Below, one piece after another: positions 24,607 through 37,071 of a DNA stretch of 64,000 nt. The position numbers and the translations under genes were made by a program. The notes under the pieces were generated by a model. The model saw only the letters and a program-made list of their open reading frames with translations, was not told the DNA's origin and did no database searches. Source of the stretch: Psoroptes ovis (taxonomy: Eukaryota > Arthropoda > Arachnida > Sarcoptiformes > Psoroptidae). How positions within the stretch are numbered: the stretch's first letter is position 1; each line of letters starts with the position of its first letter. The DNA is taken from positions 1,056,501-1,120,500 of the forward strand of contig PQWQ01000007.1 in NCBI GenBank assembly GCA_002943765.1, written 5' to 3'.

Positions 24607-25455
24607 TATCTATTTTTTTTTTCAACAATTTTACAATTTTTTTTTCCATTCATACATTTTTCTGCCATTGCCATTGACATTGTATATATAAATAAAATGA
24701 AATAAAAAACAGCAAATATTTTTTAATGTATTTTATGTTTTACATTGTAATTGCAATTTATATTTATCAATTGGGCAAATTATGTTTGAGCAATGATAAT
24801 AATAACGCTTACATTGAAAATACATTGAAAATTCATGTTTTTTCTTTAAATAATTTGATTTTTACATTTTTTCCCATTTTTTTCAAATGTGATTTATCAA
24901 TTCTTTTATTCATTTCCATTCGAATTCACCAATTTCAATTCAATTCTTTTGTGTTGAAATCAAACAGAATTTACACAGAATAATTTACATCGACGATTCC
25001 TATAATGATGATAATAATGGTGGTAAATTGATGATAATTTGTGTGCATCTTGTTTTCACGCGTAAGTGGTGATTATTCATTTCATTTGTTGTGCATTTGT
25101 ATTCAACAAGAAAAATAGTGGTGGGAGAAAATGAATGGAAAATGTGTCGGGCAAATGTTGTAAATATTGATACAAATTATTTTGAATCATTTGTAATGCT
25201 GCTGAATAAAATAATTTAAATTTTTCAAATTTTTACCAATATTATCATTATCAATATGGTTATAATTCTGATAATGATTCGAATTGTGTGTCATTATTTT
25301 AAATTGTTCATATTTAAAATTTGAAATAATTATAGTTGGTTTCTAGGTATTTATTTATGCTTTTTAATCATCTGAGAATTTAATGATATGAAATTATCTA
25401 TTCCACATTCTTCCAAGATTAAATTTAAAAAACACGTGTTCATTGTGTGTATTGC

Positions 25456-25579
25456 GCCTCTGTGGCCTAATGGATAAGGCATCGGTCTCCTAAATTTTAA
25501 ACATTTACTATAGCTTTAATATGGGAGTGTTTATGGGATCGTAAACCGGGGATTGCGGGTTCGAGTCCCGCCAGAGGCC
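25456..25579 (+). tRNA. tRNA-Arg (anticodon CCT) with a 51-nt intron
   Basis: The acceptor stem GCCTCTG (25456-25462) pairs with CAGAGGC (25572-25578). The D arm is 25465-25480 (GCCTAATGGATAAGGC). The anticodon stem TCGGT (25482-25486) pairs with ACCGG (25545-25549), including one G-U. The anticodon CCT is at 25489-25491, with the intron at 25493-25543 after position 37, the canonical place. The T arm GCGGGTTCGAGTCCCGC is 25555-25571. The discriminator is C at 25579, followed by a TTTTT RNA polymerase III terminator at 25580-25584. The exons match animal tRNA-Arg(CCU) closely. Confidence 0.93.
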
Positions 25580-25584
25580 TTTTT
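25580..25584 (+). terminator. RNA polymerase III T-run terminator of the tRNA gene
   Basis: Five T residues immediately follow the discriminator base of the tRNA-Arg gene, the usual Pol III stop signal. Confidence 0.8.
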
Positions 25585-26310
25585 AATTTTCATTTAAAAA
25601 TTTATGATAGCTTGGAATCATACAAAAAAAATTTAAATGAAAACTAAAAGATTTTTTATACTTGTCATGCGTATGTTCAATCAACCCTTCAAGACTTCTT
25701 AACCAGATTTTAATTTGAAAATTTTGGCGACTAGTGGCGCCATCTTTTGTTCATATTTTTAGTTGCAACATTTTTTGAATTTCAAATATTTTCAATTTTT
25801 GAAATGAATTTTGTTTTTTCCAAATTTATTTGATTACAATCAATTGATATCATTGTTTTTATCATTATTTTTAATTAAAATCAATAAAACATTTTATAAT
25901 AGTTTCATATATATCACAGGTGCTGATGTTTGTTGTTAGGGTTAAAATCAAAATTCAAAATTTTTAAAAATTAAAAACAAATAAAAACTTTGGTTCAAAC
26001 ATTGTTTGTTGTTCTTGGAAAATGAATAGGGAATCAACTTGAAACAGATCAAAATGGTAAATCAAAATCAGAATTAATTTTAAATTATCAAACAAGGATT
26101 CTATTTAAATGGAATTGAATGAATGTGTGTGTGACAAGGTTTTGGCATTTTGATGAAAAATATGGAAAAAATTGTTAAAATCTTGAATAAATAAAAACAT
26201 AATGGGAATAAAAGATTAAAAATCTTTGGGATTAATTTTTTCAAAATATTTGATACACCTTTAAAGTGTAAGATCAAAGAAATAAATGTTTGGTTTTGTT
26301 TATTTGTTGG
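25585..26310. other. Spacer between the tRNA gene and the rdgB 3' end
   Basis: A/T-rich; it should contain the rdgB 3' UTR on the minus strand. Several AATAAA-like words exist on that strand but none can be chosen. Confidence 0.5.
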
Positions 26311-29300
26311 TCAAGTAATATTTGAATTGTTGTTTGCCATTGTTGTTGTCGATCGATTATTTTTATGATAATCATTTGTTACGGATGCAACTGATTTCAA
26401 TGTATTCGATTGCGATTGATCATTATTATTATTAGTGGTGATCAAAGTGGCTGGATGTGAAATTGTTCGTTTTACTGATTTATTTCGATCACCAATAAAT
26501 GAACCTTTCGGTAATGTTACTCTTGAATTTACAATCTGTTGACAAGCGCTACGTCCTTGTAGATTTTTTTTCAATTTTTCCAAATGTACAGCATAACCTT
26601 CGGATAAAATCTATCGGGGAAAAATTCAAGAATTATCGAAGAATGTTGAAAATTATCGGATAAATAAATAGAATGACATACGTTGACATTTGGTGCTAAT
26701 TGTTTTTTATTCCATACTTTTCCAACAATATAAATTTGTTCAGGTTTTACATCAGGTGATTGATAAACATTAATATCTTTACTTGATCCATATGCAGCAT
26801 GAATGATGATTTCCATTTTTTGGTTCAATGTTTTCAAATATTCAGTTTTATGTTTAAGCGGTTCAGTTGATATGCCATCAACAAAAAATATCATACCATG
26901 TGGAAAATTATGTTGATAAAGCCATGATACAACACGTTTTTGTTGTATGTCAGGCCGACCAGTTATGTAGATAATCAAATATCCAAGCTCTTGCCAATAT
27001 CTTACAACATCGATGGCACCAGCACGAACTTTTGGATCTTTACCGCTAACCGATACTGATGCTGTTAATGAACCATCAATACTGAATACAATGGCTTCAG
27101 TTTTTGGCGGCACGACAGCCATAAATAAATTCAAAAATGTATGATCACCACGTACCATCATTTTGAATTGATATAATCCTGAAGGTAATGATTTTTCTTT
27201 AGGAATAGTGTATTGAACACGACCAGTTTTATCGGTTGTTTCAGTTGCTAAAAATATCCATTCATTTGTTTTAGGACAAAGCATATGAATATCAATTCTT
27301 TCGCCAGTTAATGCAACAAAATCCAAAGGTCCATACATAAAACGACCAGTGATAGTTTGTTCAAGACCTTCTTTCACAATCACATCATTTGCACGATGAT
27401 TTGCATTGACATTTTTGATTTTCACAGATGTACGTTTACGTTGCCATTTTTCTCTCGATTGATTTGGTTTGAACATGATTTCTTTCGAATTATCTGGCGT
27501 AATAAAATTCAAATTATACACATCAGCTCGGTCGATTTGTCTTAGTATGAACGATATGACATCATTTGATTCCCAATAACTTGAATGAAACAAATGTGGT
27601 AATGAATGTGCTGGAAAATTATTCAAACCTTCAGGACTATACAAAGCATAATCGATACGTTTATTACCCCACCAACGATTGGTGACTATGAAATGGAAAT
27701 AAGAATTAAAATTTTTAAAATATTTTTGCATCTAAATCTTACTCAAGGTGATATTTGATAAATTATCAATCAAATTCGGTGAATTTGGCATATTATTCGG
27801 CAGACTTATATCACTAATACGTCTGATTAAATCGTTTGACATTGATGATAAATTTTCATTTGATAATGGATATGAAAATGCTTGCAAATATTCCACTTTA
27901 ATGAAAGAAAAAGATAGAATCATGATAATTATGATCAATTATATTTAATAAATTGACAGATAATTACATAGATGAATTGGTTGACCATCACCGAGTGGAA
28001 ATTTTTGATAACGTGCAACATTTATCGGTGGAATGTATGAAAATCTTGCACTTAATAGCGGTTCAAGACGTAATGCTGATGGATCATTCAAATGAAATAG
28101 ATTATATAGATTTCCACATGCTGGTTTCATTAATGAAACTTGAAAATTTGTGAAAAAAAACAAGAATTTCAAATATGTAAAATTTCAAAAAAAAAAATTA
28201 ATAATAATGATAATGCTTACAGCTTTTATCATCTAATGTTAGCAATTTTCGATAAGTCAGTATGACACCAATCATTGAACCAAACATGAAAAAATCATCA
28301 ACTTCAAAATCAAATTTACTAGCCGATAAATCTGAAGAACTTGAACTTCTACGTCTTACAACAGAATTAATGTATAGGTGATTTGTTGATCTATTTGTCG
28401 GTGCTGTTGTTGGTGATATAATTGATGATGATGCCATAGGTGATAATGTTGTCGTCGTATCACCACCACCACCACCAGGATGTGATAATGATTTACAATA
28501 AACTTGTTTTTGGTGAGCATTATCTTTTTTATCCATATTGATTGGTGATGTACGATGTTTAGATGATGAATTCATTATTTTATTATCTCTACTTTCATCA
28601 TCAACAACATAATCTTGTTCTTTATTCGATTCATTAATCGAAATCATTGGATTAGAATGATGAATATGATTATGGCCCTTATTATTGCTGTTTAATTCAT
28701 CTTTATTTTTATCAATTAATTGACTATCATAAATTGTATTCTGTGTTCCAGTACATAATGCATCAAATGTTAATATTGAACCAATAGAATCACCAATCAA
28801 ACAAATTTTTCCATTAAAACCTTTACCTTCAGATGATTTAATAAATTCTTGATATATTTTATTACAATCATTAATGAGTTGTATAACATTTTCATGATAA
28901 TCAAATGATGATACAGCAAATAATGGTAATGCTGATATCGGTATTGAATTGAATGAATGTAAAATTTGTTCATGACTATTATTGCTCGAATTATACTGCA
29001 ATGGATATGGAGATAATGTTGACATCAATAACAGACTTTCATGACAAATAGGTGGACAAGGTACATAACGTATTGCAATACGACCACTAAGATGTGCATA
29101 ATGTTTTTCAATAATTGTATTCATCGTTGTTTGAAATGTGCTGATATCATGTGATTTCGTAAGATTTATATCGTTATTATTCATATCCAATACACTGCCA
29201 CCATGTATGATTATGATCAATGTACTTATCGAACATGGTTGATGTGTAGGTGAATATGATTGTGGTGAATCACATAATGCTGTCGATGATGATGTTGCTA

Positions 29301-30945
29301 TGTCAGCGATTAGTTTATTTTTCAAATCGATTTGTATCTGTTGTTTGAATTTCGTCGAAAATATATCATCACTTTCATCTTCAATGTTTTTCACTTTATT
29401 ACTGTTTGTATTATTGCTATTTTTATCATTATTATTATTATTATAATCATCATCATTCATATCTTCTGCATCATAGAATTCATCACTTGATTCTGAATCT
29501 CTTGCCAATGTTTCTATACGCCATGTTTCAATTATATCTATACGATCGCCTACAGTGATTGTAAATTTTGATTTGATGGGAAATGGCAGAAAAAAATAGA
29601 AAAATGAAATGAAATTCATCATAACAAATGCTAATAAATCATGCAAAAAAAAATGAAAATTTATTCAAAATTTCATTACTTGGACTATGTAAACTGGATT
29701 GAAAAGATTTTTTTCTTTGTAATTGTTGATCATTATTGTTAGCATCCATAAAATTATTTGAACAAATTGAATGCTTTTTACCCATCAATATTGAAGATGT
29801 CGATGATGACAGTGATCTATTTGGTGTTTCGAAATGTAAATAATTATCATTATCTTTATCAATCGAACTTAGATTAATTGATTTTTTATTCGAATTATCA
29901 TCAATTGATGAAACATTATCTTTGTTCATTTCATTTGATTGTTTATTTTGTTCATCACAAGTATTATCGCTAATCATATTTTGATCATTAGCCATACGTT
30001 TCTTCAGATATTCTTGTGTTTCATATTCAAATTGTCGAATATCGTCCATTGTCAAACCGTACCATTCATCTTGCCAAATCCATGCTTGTTGATGTGCTTT
30101 CAACATTGTTTTACGTAATGCACTTTCATGTATGAAATGTTCAATTTTATTTTGCATACCCCAATATTTAAATTCAACACGACATAATTTATATGCACAC
30201 ATTATCGATTTTTCTGGTTTACCATTATTCCAATATTCTTTAATCCAATTCTCTGTCAATGGTCCACGTTTTGTTTTCTTTGATATGTAATATTTTGGAT
30301 GTTCATTACTGTTTTCACCGAAATCATTATTGCCATATTGTTCTTCTTCAACAATATCAATGAAATCTATAATTTATATATCGAAAAATCGATGAATTAC
30401 TTTTGTTTTCGATGAATGATATAATTTTTATTGAAAATTACCGATTTGTCTATTTATTTCTGAATTTGGCAGTCCAAACACATTCGGTTGATTACCGGAA
30501 TCATCAAAATATTTAGTTTCAATTTCAATTGAAAATTTTTCAATAAATGGACATGTATAACGTGTTTTCGTATATGGATATGCATTCCATGCTTTTTCTT
30601 CAACAGTCAATGCTGATTTAGGTAATAATGCTTTCAGCCATGCCGGTAAATGTTGTCCAACATGATAAATTTTATACGTGTATTGACCTGAACCACCGGG
30701 ACCATCATTATAAGGTTCATTTTGTATGATTTCAACACCACTTCCACTACCTTGACTTTCATCACGACTTTTTTTCTTTGAAAATGAAAAAATTTAAAAT
30801 ATTTGAATTATTAAAAAACATTCAAAAAAATCAAGAAATAAATCAACAAAAAACAAATTATACTTACAGCAATCATATACAATTGAGCTATTTTATATTC
30901 ATCAACCGATAATGGCATCGGAATACGATATTCTTTTATCAGCAT
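26311..30945 (-). CDS. rdgB: rdgB/PITPNM phosphatidylinositol transfer protein, complete
   Basis: Eight coding exons with consistent phases: 30945-30868, 30775-30442, 30366-29680, 29549-28221, 28138-27968, 27895-27743, 27685-26682 and 26610-26311. They total 4056 nt and give 1351 aa, the size of PITPNM proteins. The N-terminus begins MLIKEYRIPMPLSVDEY, the start of a class II PITP domain (about 1-260), which moves PI and phosphatidic acid between ER and plasma membrane. An FFAT motif, DEFYDAE (about 389-395), would bind VAP on the ER. A lipase-like LIGDSIGSIL and FEVDDFFMFGS mark the DDHD region (about 450-860). The exon 7 region RWWGNKRIDYALY through GRFMYGPLD leads into LNS2 with FSIDGSLTASV at about 1118. 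LNS2 binds phosphatidic acid. Acidic, Asn-rich runs interrupt exons 3 and 4. Known role of the family: phosphoinositide resupply at ER-plasma membrane contacts during PLC signalling. The gene is head to head with the USP54 gene. Confidence 0.95.
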
Positions 30946-32246
30946 TATTATTAGCTATTTATCTATTTATTTATTTGTTTCGAGCATCAAATTTTGAATG
31001 AAAAATTGCTGCTGACAAATATGACAAGAAGGAGGAAAAACAAAGATGAAGATGATGATAATAATAATAATAACAACCTGTAAATATTTAATGATAAATT
31101 AATAATTTAGTAATTTTTCATGCTAATACATTCATAACATTGAAAATATGAAATTATTTAAAAGATTAATGATTAGGGCTATTGGTAAAGGAATATTTAA
31201 AACATTCATATGTAAAAATTCAACGTTAATCATCATCATCGAAAAACATCTCGAAAGGATCTAAGATAAAGATTAGATTAATGGACAATTGAAATATTTG
31301 GAAGAAGAAAAATACATCCATATATTCTTTAACATTAAACACCAGCAAACAAACTAAATGTCATAAATGTTAAAATATTTTATTAAGATTATTACCTTAA
31401 TGATAACGACAATACATTACAACAACAATGACAACAACGATAATGATGATGATGATGTCAAAAGTAAATCAAAAGACATAGCAACATGGAAAAAATGTCA
31501 TGTTTTTGCATTTATTTATTCTTATCAATGGAATGGTAATATTATTGATGATAATAATAATGAAGATAATACAAATACACCAGAGAAAAATAAAGAAATC
31601 ATTGATGATAATGGATTATTATTATCATCATCATTATGTTACATATGTTCTATATTAAACACATCAATTATTCAATCAAGAAACAAAGACAAACATTTGT
31701 TATTATGATGACGTGTTTCAATGGTAAACAATAACCAGATACAACACCATTAAAATACACCATAAACCATTGATTACACAATTTTCATATTTATTCATTT
31801 ATTTTCAATGAAATCAATTACAGCGAAATCAGTTTACATTAAATCATGATTGTCATTGAACGAATGAGTGTGTTTGACAACGACAATCAAAGCAATGTCA
31901 ATGTATTTCGGCTTTGATTGGCATCAGAAATGCCATTATGTTTGGAGAAAAAAAATGTCCACAAAGATTTTGACATGGAGATATTTGAATTTTTCAATTA
32001 TTTTTTTGAATAACAACCAAAAAGAATTTGAAATATTCAACGATAATATCTTGATTGAGATCCATACACAGATTCTAGATTCAGTAAACTTTCATTATAA
32101 TAGGAATTTCAATTATGAATTTGAATGATTAGTTTTTCATAAATATTTCATTTGTATTTAGTTTCAATACATTTCAAGATTTCCGTCAACAAACACCAAC
32201 AAACAAAAATGCAAACACACATATATAATATATCGCTGATATCAAC

Positions 32247-32308
32247 GGGTTCTAGGATCCATCGTCGAGATATAGACCATATAGATGATGGGTCCCATCT
32301 AAGGGCCC
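32247..32308 (+). ncRNA. Structured GC-richer island, possible small RNA
   Basis: GGATCCATCGTC (32255-32266) pairs with GATGATGGGTCC (32284-32295) with two G-U pairs. TATA/TATA closes the loop. GGGTTC (32247-32252) pairs with GGGCCC (32303-32308) outside an internal loop. The class was not recognised; it is flagged only because composition and structure stand out from the surrounding A/T-rich DNA. Confidence 0.25.
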
Positions 32309-34624
32309 AAGATTGCACTGCCCATTGAGAATAATCATAATCATGCGCTAAAATAACAACATTTACATTTCATTTAATTCCTCCTTTTGGATGGATGAAT
32401 GAATAATTATCGCCGAAAATTATTCGACCTTAAAATAAAATTATCCATAAGCCACCAGCAATAGCATCACCACTGCCATTATCATAGATTTTCAATGAAC
32501 GATAAAAGTTTTTCCAAGGAAAACTCAATTTTTTTCAACGGATTTAATCCGATCAAATTATACCTTTGAATTTCACATCAATGTTTACCCTGGGTTAAGA
32601 GGATTTCGAATGTAATAAATAAACACAAAGGCAGAATGAAATTTGAAAAAAATTTGAAATAATCATAAACAGTAGTGGTAACATAAGCATGTAATTATGT
32701 GCATTAATGGATGCTATACAACAGACCCTTTGATTAAAATAATAATATTTGCAAAAAAAATGTCGATCGATCATATGAGAATTGAATGTATTTTATTATT
32801 ATAATCTTTAAATATCATAGGTTAATTCTATATTTATGGCTCTAAAAATGAAATTTTTGCACAGATGCGCATCAATTAAATAATTGCTTAGAAACCGATA
32901 ATCGGTGTACACACCTGGTAATCTAAGCCTTTGTTCACAGGGACATCTTTTGGATTGATTTACACATGAACATCTCAGATATTGAAATTCACAGCCAATC
33001 AGTTGATTGGTCATTAACTTAAATGGTGTTTGAATGAGACTTACCTCGAAAATGTCGATTATTTATTCGTTTGTTTTGCCATTTTATTTGAATTATTTTA
33101 TAATACTTTCGAGACAATCAAAGCCGAAATAATCAATCAATCGATTATCATATTGAATTGATTGATTGATTGATAAATTCTGGTTGAATACTGATAATGA
33201 ATGATGATGATGATTATAACTTAATAATTTGATATTTTCATTATGGAATCGATGAAATTCATTTTCATTGTTTGTTTCTTTGAATTTTTGGCTGTTCTTC
33301 AGAATCGATTTGATCGATCAATTGATGATGATGATTAGCAACAGCGTAATAACAACGACTGACAATTAAACGATTAAATCCAATTGATATACAATTATGA
33401 ATTAATGATTTCAGTAGATCAAAATAAACAAATCACAGAAAATAAATAAACAATTGTTTAATCAAAATGAACAGATGTTTTCTTTTTGCACATTTTTGCC
33501 TTTTAAATTTTTATTTATAAACAAATACACAAATAATCTATTTTCGGGCATGAAATTCTTGGCTCAAACGGGTAAAAAAGTGGTCCCAAAGTCTTCATTA
33601 GAACTTGGTTTACCCAAAACAATTATCACCATGCCCCAATGATTCGCGTCATTTGTTGGTGTTTATGTAATAATTTCATTAATCAAAATTATCAAAAAAA
33701 AATCTCAAAAATAAACCAAAACAATGTGACTTTTCTCACATATCCATGTGCTACTACCATTTTCATCGGCCAAAAAGTAGTGGCAAATAACGGAATGTTT
33801 GGCGGTAAATTTAAAATTTTTCTGAATTTTGAATTTTAAAAAAAATTTCCTATTTGCCGGAAAAAATTATCAATTTCAATGTATAAATAATTGATTGATT
33901 GATAATCGTGATTATCTTTTCAATTTATTTATTCAATTTATTCATTCAAACTTGTTTTTTCCGTTGAAAATAATAAATATTTACATTTTAAATTTCATTA
34001 CTACGCCCGATATCGGTCTTTTCGATATTAATTTCGTTAATTCACGAATACATCAAACATATCGATTGATCCAATTAAATTTATTGATTTTGAAGCGAAA
34101 AAAAAGATAAATTATACAAAGATAACTAAAAAACAAAAATCACTAAACCACACCTTTGACCTTTTACCTTACAGGCAAAATGGCAACGAATTTTTTTGTT
34201 TGAATTAAAATTCAAATATTACGACATTCAAACAGCAAAGATGATGACGACAATGGTGACAGGTGACAAATGGAAGCACGTTCATGCTGGAAAGCAACAA
34301 GACAGCACGTGTTTTGTACGTGTTTAGAATTGATTTTTATTTTTGTCAAAATTTTGTCAAAATGGCTACAAAATAATGAATCATTTATCATTCATAAAAA
34401 TTGAAATTATCTAAAATTATCTGGAATTATTTGTGATGAATTTCTCAAGGATTTTGAATGGACAATAATTTCAAATGTTTTGAGTCTTTGAATCTTTTGA
34501 ATCAAACAACAAACACTGTAATTATATTTAATTTCCAAATAATCATTTTCATTCAAAAGATATATTTTAATGATATCTTTGTTTTATAAAATATATCATT
34601 AATGAATGGAATGGAGCACCAAAT

Positions 34625-37005
34625 TACCTGGTCATCAAAATTATCGTCGATGACCAATTCGACCGATTCGATTGTTGATAATCATCATCAATCAATGAAC
34701 AAATCGAATGGACAATGGATTCACCCAAGGTATTTACCTGAGAACAATTTACTGCTTCAAAGAAAATCAAAGAAATGGTCAAAATCAAAGATATTTTGGT
34801 CAGAGGCAAAAGCCTAATGATTTTGTTTCGATCTGTCAAAATGGCTCAAAATGGCAAAATGAAAATTATATCAATGATAATCTTGACACAGCGAGCTAAT
34901 AATGATTTAAAACAAATAACGAGAGAGAAATTGTTTCTTTTAATTCAAATAGACGGAAAAATGAATCTTTGATCTGTGTATAAATTCAAATATTCATCAA
35001 AGACCGATACATTGAAAATATTCAGGTTATTAAGATCATCATCATCAACAACATTTTTCTTCATCATTAAACAAATGATCAAATGGACATCGAACTTTTG
35101 TCTTTGCTGATGTTTCGGCTTTGGCTTGACCATCTTCATCATCATCATCTCTGCCATTGTTTATTGACTCAAATGAATTGAGAATTGTATGACATGAAGA
35201 CACGCGACACATTCATCAACATTTGATCTTAGAAAATGAAAGAAAAAAAACATCAAAAAAACCCTGATTCTTGGCAAAAGATAAAAGAAGGTCAGTGTTT
35301 TCGAGATGATTTAAGGGGGATATGATTGGGGGGATGAAGCAACGACCTTAGACATTGCAATGATAATGACAAATAATGAATGAATGACATAACGAATATA
35401 TGAACACATGCGTGTATGATGTGCATAAGAACCTTTTTGATGAACCTGAATACCTTTACTTTGATTTTTTGATGACTGATCATCTCAGACTCTTACAAAG
35501 TATACCTGATGGCTCTCTCAGGTATACCTGCAATAAACTCTTAGGTTTATACTCCCTCCTTGTTGCTGGTCTTGGTGGTGGTGGCCATTTGATTTTCTTT
35601 AGTTTTATGGCTGAGATTTGAGATGATCAGCGAAAAAATTGCCTCGTTAGACTTGCAACTTGCGTGCATGTAACTAGCGCAACAACGAATACACGGAGAA
35701 CACACGAAGAAATTGGCCCATTTGAACAATGAAATAACAAGTTTTACCTGTAAGTTTTGCGCGAGCTGTGAGGGCTTCGCCATTGCTTGTTGTTTGAATA
35801 GTCATTCAAAGCACCTTACAAATTCAGCCACCACCACCACCACCATCATCAATACCACCGACCACTGTGTATTTTCAGCAATTTTTCAATTAATTTATTC
35901 AACAAAAAAAAAAGCTAACCTTTGTGCTTTGCAAAACAAAAGCTTTGATTATGAATACAATATACCTGTATTAGGCTATGGCCATAGCAACATCAACAGC
36001 AACAGCAACAGCAACAACAACGGCAGCAGCAGGTCTTCAACATCGCAGCAACAAATCAAACACAAATCAAATCTAAACAAGCAAAAAAATGGACAATCAC
36101 AACTTGCTTAGCAAGGTTTGGGCATTAATAATTGTAATAAATGATGATGATGATGATAAATCTTGTTTCTCTCTTTCAGCTCTCTTCTTCGCCGTTTGTT
36201 GCAATTGTAATCTTCAATTTAATGAAAATTTCTTCAATTTTTAAAATAAAATGATTCTGACAATCTTTGAAAATATACAGTGATTTCGTTTCAGTTTTAG
36301 TTCAGAACGATTGTGAATCATTTCTGAATCATTCAAGATTTAAGTATAATTCAGCTTAACAGAACATTGAATCAAATAATAAATATCGAAATCCTCCCGC
36401 CATTCTTGGCCAAGTTTAATGTTTGAATTTTGAAATTGCTAAAATTGAATTAATTTTGCTTTTTTAGAAAAGATTCAATGGTTAAACAGTGTGTCCAAGT
36501 GTCCAGTTGAATACACGAAATACACTACACATTCATCAAACACAACACACAAAAAATCATTCGTGAAAATCCGTTCATCACTGTTTATGTGAAATTTTAC
36601 GACGATCTGAAATGTAAAGTGCCATTGTGTGATAGCCATTGAATTCATTGTTTGAATTAATTTCAGTCAAATTTTAAATGATTTTCCCCCAAGTTTTTGA
36701 TTATTTTCAATTAATCTTCAATGGATTTTGATCTTAATCAATTTTTAATCCAGTTTTAATCAACTTTGTTCAATGTTTTGTTCAATATTTACCGTTTCAA
36801 CTGTTTACCCATTTGTGTGTTTTGTGCCGCATCAATGATTTTATTATTTAATATTCATCATTGAATTTAATTTATAACAAAATTGATAACATAAATCATT
36901 AGGTTAAAACCTTTGATAATTACAAAACAAATAAACGACAATTTGATTGCGGTAAATGTCGCTCGACAATCGTTTTGTATTTATACAAAAAAATTAAATT
37001 ACCTG
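34625..37005. promoter_or_regulatory. TACCTG/CAGGTA cluster upstream of USP54
   Basis: TACCTG is at 34625, 34735, 35503, 35525, 35745, 35963 and 37000. CAGGTA at 35519 forms the perfect palindrome CAGGTATACCTG (35519-35530) with the 35525 site. This word is bound by ZEB-type repressors and, in insects, Zelda. The role is inferred from the density. Confidence 0.3.
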
Positions 37006-37071
37006 TAATTATCATTTTTGAAATATGCAAATATCAATCATTCATCACCACCACCACCATCAACAATCATC

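Larger units (their letters stand above)
11378..25455. other. 14-kb intergenic region, no recognised protein gene
   Basis: Mostly A/T-rich sequence with eight MITEs between 17.4 and 24.6 kb, long T-runs, and a GC-richer segment at about 14.8-16.5 kb. That segment holds an E-box/CRE cluster that may include the upstream promoter or first non-coding exon of the TET-like gene. Short open frames here look random. Confidence 0.6.
30946..37071. other. Divergent 6.1-kb intergenic region between rdgB and USP54
   Basis: It should hold both promoters and 5' UTRs. It contains no MITE. Distinct spots are a structured GC-richer island at 32247-32330, an E-box at 34306-34311, and a TACCTG/CAGGTA cluster from 34625 to 37005. 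Confidence 0.55.

Noticed and set aside
31367..31708. Plus-strand frame of 113 codons, Asn/Asp-rich
   Set aside because: Low complexity from AAT/GAT repeats; no domain and no link to a neighbouring gene.
32308..32331. miR-92/25-like word (GATTGCACTGCCC)
   Set aside because: The seed ATTGCAC is present, but no upstream or downstream segment pairs with it as a pre-miRNA arm, and the CCCGGCC part of the family is missing.
32808..33014. Minus-strand Cys-rich frame (CSCVNQSKRCPCEQ)
   Set aside because: Short, with no recognised cysteine pattern, no signal peptide and no clean splice sites.
35713..36111. Plus-strand frame of 132 codons with Cys-rich start and Ser/Asn tail
   Set aside because: No domain and low complexity; likely chance in the USP54 upstream region. 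A transcribed 5' exon cannot be excluded.
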